This document shows, in pieces, positions 5,908-9,725 of a DNA stretch of 9,725 nucleotides. The notes under the pieces were generated by a model that did no database searches, was not told the origin of the DNA, and saw only the letters and a program-made list of their open reading frames with translations. The stretch's first letter is position 1; each line of letters starts with the position of its first letter. Origin of the DNA: Thermoplasmata archaeon. GTDB lineage: Archaea > Thermoplasmatota > Thermoplasmata > UBA10834. Made by a program: the position numbers and the translations under genes. The stretch is taken from contig JALOTO010000043.1 of the NCBI GenBank assembly GCA_025457845.1, forward strand, positions 1 through 9,725, read 5' to 3'.

Positions 5908-5982
5908 TAGCGGGGGTTGGATTTGAACCAACGATCTTCAGGTTATGAGCCTGATGGGATTACCAAGCTACCCCACCCCGCT
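5908..5982 (-). tRNA. tRNA-Met(CAU), initiator type
   Basis: Reading the minus strand, a full cloverleaf folds. The acceptor AGCGGGG pairs with CCCCGCU over seven base pairs, the D-arm is GGG/CCC, the anticodon stem is UCAGG/CCUGA around loop CUCAUAA (anticodon CAU at 5947-5945), the variable region is five bases, and the T-arm is GUUGG-UUCAAAU-CCAAC. The A1:U72 pair and the CUCAUAA loop are features of archaeal initiator tRNA rather than elongator Met or the tRNA-Ile2 precursor. Discriminator A73 is at 5908; CCA is not encoded and there is no intron. The anticodon stem has A29:U41 followed by two G:C pairs, whereas initiators usually have three consecutive G:C pairs at 29-31. U13 and U22 do not pair. 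Confidence 0.95.
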
Positions 5983-6005
5983 GTTTCTCTCGAATAACGA
6001 AGGCC

Positions 6006-6015
6006 TAGTTAAACG
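6006..6015 (-). promoter_or_regulatory. TATA-like box of the tRNA gene
   Basis: The minus strand reads CGTTTAACTA, centred about 27-28 bases before the first base of the mature tRNA. This is the expected place for a TATA box giving a very short 5' leader. Confidence 0.45.
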
Positions 6016-6039
6016 TATGTGTGCGACGAGGCCAGCCAT

Positions 6040-6372
6040 TCAGAAGAACTTGCGCAGGCGCAGCAGGTCCTCGATCGATCCCTTGATCTGCACCAGCTTC
6101 GTCACGTACGCCTTCATCGGCCTGAGCTCGCCAGAGTAGAGCTTCCGCAGGGTGTCGGTGCTCGCGATGATGCGCACGTCCGGCGCCTGCCCCGCCCCTT
6201 TTGCGAGCTCGCCCACCTTCGAGTTCTCCAGGACGAAGTGGTACCATTCGCCGTCGGTGACCTCGACCTGGACCGTCTTCCTGATGCCGCGCAGCTCCTC
6301 TGCGAGCTTCGGGTCCTCGTCCACCTTCCGGTTGAACTTCGCGATAGTCTCTCTGAGGATCTGCTCGACCAT
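6040..6372 (-). CDS. SCP2 sterol-carrier-domain protein
   Basis: A 110-residue single-domain protein of the SCP2 type, a fold that encloses a hydrophobic cavity for lipids or other apolar ligands. The N-terminal helix (MVEQILRETIAKFNRKVDED) precedes the typical middle strands (KTVQVEVTDGEWYHFVLENSKV about 32-53), then APDVRIIASTDTLRKLYSGEL (63-83), where the D-x-x-I-x-x-S-x-x-x-L pattern is characteristic. The C-terminal KGSIEDLLRLRKFF resembles the closing helix (G-x-x-x-x-L-x-x-L) of these proteins. No signal peptide or membrane segment is seen, so it is cytoplasmic; the ligand is unknown. Its ATG lies one base after the RNase HII stop (TGA-G-ATG), with GAGGG at 6378-6382 five bases upstream inside the rnhB end, so translation is probably coupled. 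A functional link with RNase HII is not obvious. Confidence 0.83.
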   Translation of the reverse strand: MVEQILRETIAKFNRKVDEDPKLAEELRGIRKTVQVEVTDGEWYHFVLENSKVGELAKGAGQAPDVRIIASTDTLRKLYSGELRPMKAYVTKLVQIKGSIEDLLRLRKFF

Positions 6373-6373
6373 C

Positions 6374-7027
6374 TCATCCCTCGAAGGAGTCGAGCCTCCG
6401 CAACGCGTTCAGCCTCATTAGGTTTTGGGCAGGCTCCCAAGAGCATCTGGTATGCGGCGGGAACGCCTTCTTGTCGCCGATCCACCGCTTCAGGAAGGAC
6501 ATGGTGACCGGGTCCGACGGATAGCCCGAACCGATGGGCTCGCCGATCTCCGCCTCGATCTCGGCGACGCGCGCGTCCCTCACGACCTTCGCGACTATCG
6601 ACGCCGCGGACACGACGGGGAAGACCTCGTCCGCCTTGTGCCTCGAGAAGAGCCTCGACCCGCAGGACATGTGCGCCTGGACCATTCTGCCGAACTGGGC
6701 CTCGTTCGCGTCCGCGGCGTCCATGTACGCTATCTCCGGTTTCAGCCGCTCCACGATCGTGGCGAAGACCCTCGCCTCCAGCTCGTTGAGCGTGATCTCC
6801 TCGCGCAGGGCGTCGATCTCCTCGGCGGAGACCTCGACGACCTCCACCTTGGCGACCTCCCTGATCCTCGGAGCGAGCTCCTCCCTCCTCTTCGCCGTGA
6901 GCTTCTTCGAGTCGCGGACCCCTAGAGGGCGGATGGCCTCGTCCGACTCGACCGCGACGCCGCAGACGATGAGGGGGCCGATGACCGGACCCCTGCCCGC
7001 CTCGTCTATCCCGCAGATCATATCCAT
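6374..7027 (-). CDS. rnhB: Ribonuclease HII
   Basis: Cuts the RNA strand of RNA-DNA hybrids and starts removal of single ribonucleotides from DNA. From the ATG at 7027 it has 217 residues, the usual archaeal length. The signature is nearly complete: CGIDEAGRGPVIGPL (5-19) with D8 and E9, RDSKKLT (38-44), D103 in YMDA, and D133 in RHKADEVFPVVSAASIVAKV, making the DEDD metal site, plus GSGYPSDP (167-174). The C-terminal RLDSFEG may be a degenerate PCNA-binding peptide, a weak suggestion. An in-frame GTG at 7045 would add six residues, but a TATA-like patch lies only a few bases upstream of it and about 24 bases before 7027, favouring 7027; the ATG at 7021 is also possible. The next gene, an SCP2 protein, starts one base after the stop. 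Function is secure, start less so. Confidence 0.95.
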   Translation of the reverse strand: MDMICGIDEAGRGPVIGPLIVCGVAVESDEAIRPLGVRDSKKLTAKRREELAPRIREVAKVEVVEVSAEEIDALREEITLNELEARVFATIVERLKPEIAYMDAADANEAQFGRMVQAHMSCGSRLFSRHKADEVFPVVSAASIVAKVVRDARVAEIEAEIGEPIGSGYPSDPVTMSFLKRWIGDKKAFPPHTRCSWEPAQNLMRLNALRRLDSFEG

Positions 7028-7046
7028 GCCGCCATCGGCCGCCACC

Positions 7047-7055
7047 GAGATAGAG
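7047..7055 (-). promoter_or_regulatory. TATA-like box of the rnhB-SCP2 pair
   Basis: The minus strand reads CTCTATCTC, centred about 24 bases before the preferred ATG at 7027, consistent with a leaderless transcript. It is only weakly AT-rich. Confidence 0.25.
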
Positions 7056-7075
7056 CTTTGCCGTGCTGGTTTCGC

Positions 7076-7087
7076 GAAGGGTTAAAG
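7076..7087 (+). promoter_or_regulatory. TATA/BRE-like element before the DUF4203-like gene
   Basis: GAAGGGTTAAAG is centred about 37 bases before the ATG at 7121, predicting a leader of about 10 bases. It closely resembles the elements at 254 and 9506, which argues that the gene starts at 7121 rather than at earlier in-frame codons. Confidence 0.4.
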
Positions 7088-7120
7088 ATGCGTACCGGCA
7101 TTGCACGAAAGGGTTCTTCC

Positions 7121-7825
7121 ATGCAACAGGGGCCGCCGGCGGGATTCGACAGCTACGCGAGCAACGAGGTCCTGATGCTCATCTCGATATGCGTCCTCGT
7201 CGTCGGGCTCGTCCTGGCCTTCGCCGGCAGGATCGCCTGGAAGCACATCATGTCGTTCATAGGCGCCCTTCTGGGAGGCCTCCTCGGGTTCGTCTTCGGG
7301 ACGGCCATCGGGGGCTGGCTTGTGGGGCTCATAGTGAGCATGCTGGGGGCCATGGTCGGCTCCGCCGTGTTCATCTTCCTCAGCCATGTGGGGCTCGGCG
7401 TGGTCGCCGGGCTGCTGACCTACCTGGTCTCCGAGCCGCTCTTCGGGGACGAGCTGCCCGCCCTCATCCTAGGGGGCGTCGCGTTCGTCCTCACGTTGGT
7501 GTTCATCCAGAAGGCCATAGGCGTGGTCACGGCGGCCGTCGGCGGGCTCCTGGTCGGCCTGGCGTTCGTGTGGATGGAGCTGGGGAGCATGCTCCTCGTG
7601 GTGCTCGCCATGCTCGGCGTCTTCGTCTTCGGGGCCGCGTTCCAGCTGATCGGGATCAAGGAGGAGGAGGAGAGGCGGAAGGCGTCCAAGGTCGCCGCGG
7701 CGGCCTACTCGCCGCCGGCCGCGCCGGCCGTCCCAGGGAGGATGTGCCCCGGCTGCAGAGGGCTCCTCACCTACATCCCCGAATACAACAGGTTCTACTG
7801 CTACAAGTGCCAGAAGTACGAGTGA
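7121..7825 (+). CDS. Seven-helix DUF4203/TMEM198-like membrane protein with C-terminal zinc ribbon
   Basis: A 234-residue integral membrane protein. Seven hydrophobic helices can be drawn at about 17-36, 42-62, 65-87, 89-105, 113-130, 132-152 and 156-176. They are rich in small-residue patterns such as GALLGGLLGFVFGTAIGG, which suit the DUF4203 (TMEM198-like) type. A charged linker (KEEEERRKASK, 180-190) and an Ala/Pro-rich stretch lead to a terminal zinc ribbon with C209-x2-C212 and C227-x2-C230 (MCPGC ... FYCYKCQKYE). This tail type, attached to membrane domains, is common in some euryarchaeal lineages (recollection). An odd helix number after a short N-terminus puts the two ends on opposite membrane faces; which face the ribbon occupies is unknown. 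No substrate or role can be assigned. In-frame codons at 7058 and 7088 exist but lie before or at the TATA-like element. Confidence 0.8.
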   Translation: MQQGPPAGFDSYASNEVLMLISICVLVVGLVLAFAGRIAWKHIMSFIGALLGGLLGFVFGTAIGGWLVGLIVSMLGAMVGSAVFIFLSHVGLGVVAGLLTYLVSEPLFGDELPALILGGVAFVLTLVFIQKAIGVVTAAVGGLLVGLAFVWMELGSMLLVVLAMLGVFVFGAAFQLIGIKEEEERRKASKVAAAAYSPPAAPAVPGRMCPGCRGLLTYIPEYNRFYCYKCQKYE

Positions 7826-7870
7826 ATAAGAAGCTGCTGGATGCTACCGTCGGGATAGTAAATCACGCAC

Positions 7871-7881
7871 GGTTTATTATC
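7871..7881 (+). promoter_or_regulatory. TATA-like box before mptA
   Basis: GGTTTATTATC is the most AT-rich patch in the 85-base spacer 7826-7910 and is centred about 35 bases before the ATG at 7911, predicting a leader of about 9-10 bases. It probably drives mptA and the overlapping phosphatase gene. Confidence 0.45.
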
Positions 7882-7910
7882 GACCCTGTTCTACTCCCGC
7901 CTCGAGACCG

Positions 7911-8807
7911 ATGAAGCCCCTGGACGTGCAGAACAGACGGATAGAGAACGGGTTCAAGCTCACCCGCGTCGGCATAACGGGAGTGAAGAAGCCCGTGGTC
8001 GTCCACAGGCAGGGGAGGGACAACCACCTCACCGCCGAGATAGACGTCTTCGTCGACCTCCCGTCCACGCAGAAGGGCTCGCACATGTCGCGCAACGTCG
8101 AGATCATCACAGAGATGATCGACGAGAGCGTGAGGAAGAAGGTCGCGAGCCTCGAGGAGCTCGCGGGGAAGATATGCAGGAAGCTCCTGGACCGGCACGA
8201 GTACGCCGGCTTCGCGGAGGTCTCGATGACCGCGGACTACTTCCTCGAGAGGACCACCGAGGGCGGGCGGAGGACCCTGGAGCAGTTCAAGCTGATGGCG
8301 AGGGCGACCGCACGGCGCGGCAACGGGACGATGAAGCAGGTAGGCGTCCGGGTCGAGGGGATGACGGCGTGCCCCTGCGCCATGGAGACGGTCCAGAACA
8401 GGCTCGAAGGGGAGTTCCCCGCGGTGAAGAAGCTCGCCGGGAGCGTCCCCATGATCTCTCACAACCAGAGGAACATGACCACGGTCATGGTCGAGGTGCC
8501 CGAGCACGTCGAGGTGGAGGCTGACGACCTCGTCGACATAGTCGAGGGGGCGCTGAGCAGCCCGACCTACGGGATACTGAAGCGCGACGACGAGGCGAGC
8601 GTGGTATTGCGGGCGCACAGGAACCCGAAGTTCGTCGAGGACGTCGTGAGGGACATCCTGGGCAAGCTGCTGGTCAAGTACGATAAGCTGGACGACTCCG
8701 TGCACGTGACGGTGCGGAGCGAGAGCGAGGAGTCGATCCACAAGCACAACGCTTTTGCGGAGAGAGTCACTACCCTTGGCGAGCTGAGGGCGAGTGAGGA
8801 ACGCTAG
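7911..8807 (+). CDS. mptA: GTP cyclohydrolase MptA (FolE2 / type IB family)
   Basis: A 298-residue cytoplasmic metalloenzyme of the COG1469 (FolE2/MptA) family. Archaeal MptA turns GTP into 7,8-dihydroneopterin 2',3'-cyclic phosphate, the first step towards methanopterin-type cofactors; related enzymes feed folate or deazapurine tRNA modification. Family blocks are all present: DVQNRR (5-10), GVKKPVVV (24-31), DLPSTQKGSHMSRN (49-62), GMTACPCAM (150-158) with the likely metal-binding Cys in C154-P-C156, SVPMISHNQRN (178-188) with H184, and ESIHKHNAFAER (274-285) with H277 and H279. Archaeal context favours the MptA product over the folate-type 7,8-dihydroneopterin triphosphate, but sequence alone does not decide this. 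The ATG at 7911 follows a TATA-like box, and the N-terminal DVQ block starts at residue 5, as expected. The final 14 bases overlap the next gene. Confidence 0.94.
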   Translation: MKPLDVQNRRIENGFKLTRVGITGVKKPVVVHRQGRDNHLTAEIDVFVDLPSTQKGSHMSRNVEIITEMIDESVRKKVASLEELAGKICRKLLDRHEYAGFAEVSMTADYFLERTTEGGRRTLEQFKLMARATARRGNGTMKQVGVRVEGMTACPCAMETVQNRLEGEFPAVKKLAGSVPMISHNQRNMTTVMVEVPEHVEVEADDLVDIVEGALSSPTYGILKRDDEASVVLRAHRNPKFVEDVVRDILGKLLVKYDKLDDSVHVTVRSESEESIHKHNAFAERVTTLGELRASEER

Positions 8808-9498
8808 GACTGGAAGGCCCGGGCCCGGGGACGTGCGAGCAGTCGTCGTCGACATAGACGGCACGCTCACGGACGGCTCGAGGAGGATGAGCCTCGAGGC
8901 GGTGGCCGCCCTCAGGAGGGCCGAGGACTCCGGCGTCCCGGTCATGCTGGCGAGCGGGAACGTCCTGCCGATCGCCTACGCCGTCTCCACGTACATGGGC
9001 TTCTCGGGACCGATCGTCGCGGAGAACGGCGGGATCGTCTGCCACAGGCAGAGGGTCTGGGTCCTCTCCGACGCGGCGGAGCCGATGCGCGCGTACGATG
9101 CGCTCAGGGGGCGCATGCCCGTCGAGAGGCTCTTCACGGACAAGTGGAGGGAGACCGAGGTCGGCATCAAGGAGACCGTCGACCCGGGGGCCGTCCGCGA
9201 GGCGGTCAAGGCGTTCGATGTCGACGTCCAGAGCACGGGGTGGGCGATGCACATCATGCGCAAGGGGACCGACAAGCTCTCCGGTGTCGCGAAGGGGTGC
9301 GAGCTGCTCGGGGTCCCGGTCGGCGCGGTCGCGGCGGTCGGCGACTCGGACAACGATATGGCCATGCTGAGCGGCTGCGGCTGGGGCGTCGCGACGGCGA
9401 ACGCGTCGGCGCCGACCAAGGAGGCGGCGTCCCATGTGACCGCGGCGAGCCACGGCGAAGGGGTGGTCGAGGCGCTCAGATGGCTCGGCGTCGTGTGA
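8794..9498 (+). CDS. HAD-family phosphatase, archaeal phosphoglycolate phosphatase type
   Basis: A 234-residue HAD hydrolase of the Cof/SPP-like group that includes archaeal phosphoglycolate phosphatase (for example Thermoplasma TA0175). Motif I is DIDGTLTD with nucleophile D20 and general acid D22; motif II is S54 in LASGN; a Lys near KGTDKLSG (motif III) precedes motif IV, VGDSDNDMAML. The middle part is the expected alpha/beta cap. Phosphoglycolate is the family's named substrate, but these enzymes are often broad. The gene overlaps mptA by 14 bases, starting at GTG 8794 behind GAGGG, so it is probably translationally coupled. A second in-frame GTG at 8833 would give a protein beginning just before VVVDIDGT, the usual family N-terminus, with 221 residues; both starts remain possible. 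Family assignment is secure; the physiological substrate is open. Confidence 0.92.
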   Translation: MRNARTGRPGPGDVRAVVVDIDGTLTDGSRRMSLEAVAALRRAEDSGVPVMLASGNVLPIAYAVSTYMGFSGPIVAENGGIVCHRQRVWVLSDAAEPMRAYDALRGRMPVERLFTDKWRETEVGIKETVDPGAVREAVKAFDVDVQSTGWAMHIMRKGTDKLSGVAKGCELLGVPVGAVAAVGDSDNDMAMLSGCGWGVATANASAPTKEAASHVTAASHGEGVVEALRWLGVV

Positions 9499-9505
9499 TC
9501 GACGG

Positions 9506-9517
9506 GAAGGTTTTATC
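9506..9517 (+). promoter_or_regulatory. TATA/BRE-like element before the 52-residue zinc-finger gene
   Basis: GAAGGTTTTATC is centred about 30 bases before the ATG at 9543, right for a short-leader or leaderless transcript. It is the most TATA-like of the three GAAGG-type elements and supports the small gene being transcribed on its own. Confidence 0.45.
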
Positions 9518-9542
9518 CCGGCGCGTGCGGGTTACGTCCCTC

Positions 9543-9701
9543 ATGGCGATGGTGGGGATGTGCAGCATATGCGGGAGGCCCGCGACCGGGACTTGCCCCC
9601 TGTGTGGGAGGCTCGTGTGCAGGGCGTGCTCGCATTCGACCACTGGAGTCTGCAGGGCGTGCGAGGGGAAGCAGCAGAGGACTGTGACGAGGCTCACGTG
9701 A
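9543..9701 (+). CDS. Small treble-clef/HIT-like zinc-finger protein
   Basis: A 52-residue protein that is almost entirely metal-binding motif: C7-x2-C10, C18-x2-C21, C26-x2-C29, H31 and C37-x2-C40. This is enough for two zinc ions in a cross-braced arrangement, as in zf-HIT or B-box-like fingers. The start CSICGRPATGTCPLCGRLVC is reminiscent of the HIT pattern (C-x2-C ... CP-x-C ... C), but the final CRAC replaces the usual H-x-C ending. The ATG at 9543 follows a TATA-like element by about 30 bases; the same frame is open further upstream, but that part overlaps the phosphatase gene in another frame. The basic tail (KQQRTVTRLT) is unstructured. Such a finger would bind a protein or nucleic acid partner; the role is unknown. 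Confidence 0.72.
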   Translation: MAMVGMCSICGRPATGTCPLCGRLVCRACSHSTTGVCRACEGKQQRTVTRLT

Positions 9702-9725
9702 GGAGGCGCTTGGCCTCTTCCTCGG
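9694..9725 (-). CDS. Possible C-terminal end of a convergent gene
   Basis: On the minus strand the last bases read a frame ending E-E-E-A-K-R-L-L-T followed by TGA at 9696-9694. Codons (GAG, GAA, GCC, AAG, CGC, CTC, ACG) fit those of neighbouring genes, and it would overlap the end of the zinc-finger gene by 8 bases, tail-to-tail. Only nine residues are visible, so this is a tentative call. Confidence 0.25.
   Translation of the reverse strand, partial: EEEAKRLLT

Noticed and set aside
4610..5982. Integrated element with tRNA-derived attachment sites
   Set aside because: I looked for a copy of the tRNA 3' end at the other side of the LAGLIDADG gene and found none, and there is no integrase in the window.
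5908..5982. tRNA intron or a LAGLIDADG-encoded intron within the tRNA
   Set aside because: The tRNA is contiguous with a normal seven-base anticodon loop, and the LAGLIDADG gene lies outside it.
8770..9453. Minus-strand open frame opposite the HAD phosphatase
   Set aside because: Arg/His/Asp-rich shadow of a gene with all HAD motifs.

Overview
The window looks like GC-rich archaeal chromosome, most likely from a euryarchaeal or Thermoplasmatota-like lineage. The lineage is an inference. It rests on an MptA-type GTP cyclohydrolase, the archaeal two-domain sugar-phosphate nucleotidylyltransferase/acyltransferase, an archaeal RNase HII, an initiator-type tRNA-Met (A1:U72) without an encoded CCA, TATA-like boxes about 25-40 bases before several genes, and heavy use of AGG (Arg) and ATA (Ile) codons in otherwise GC-rich frames. 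Genes are tightly packed and no gene-free stretch exceeds 300 bases.

Layout. Bases 1-253 hold the C-terminal end of a TPD-domain nuclease resembling eukaryotic CDIN1. Bases 289-1284 encode a Cas4-like PD-(D/E)XK nuclease with four membrane helices inserted after its first cluster cysteine; these helices form an internal duplication. It ends tail-to-tail, with no spacer, against a leftward pair: glmS (1285-3075) and its upstream partner, the nucleotidylyltransferase/acyltransferase (3091-4281). A small Cys-rich protein (4346-4609) lies further upstream on the same strand.

Bases 4726-5856 hold a rightward HTH plus LAGLIDADG gene that is visibly less GC-rich than its neighbours. A short AT-rich island separates it from a convergent initiator tRNA-Met (5908-5982). 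A leftward pair follows: RNase HII (6374-7027) and an SCP2-domain protein (6040-6372). Divergent from these is a seven-helix DUF4203-like membrane protein with a C-terminal zinc ribbon (7121-7825). The right end holds mptA (7911-8807), an overlapping HAD phosphatase of the archaeal phosphoglycolate phosphatase type (8794-9498), and a 52-residue zinc-finger protein (9543-9701). A possible convergent gene end runs off the right edge.

How the genes work together. GlmS and the nucleotidylyltransferase/acyltransferase form a UDP-GlcNAc module that lacks only a phosphoglucosamine mutase. MptA overlaps a small-molecule HAD phosphatase, and the archaeal pterin pathway needs a phosphatase whose gene is not generally assigned, so this pair deserves attention. 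The most unusual proteins are the membrane-anchored Cas4-like nuclease next to the TPD nuclease, and the tRNA-adjacent HTH-LAGLIDADG protein that retains both candidate catalytic acids. No CRISPR array, cas1/cas2, transposase, intein or tRNA intron was seen.
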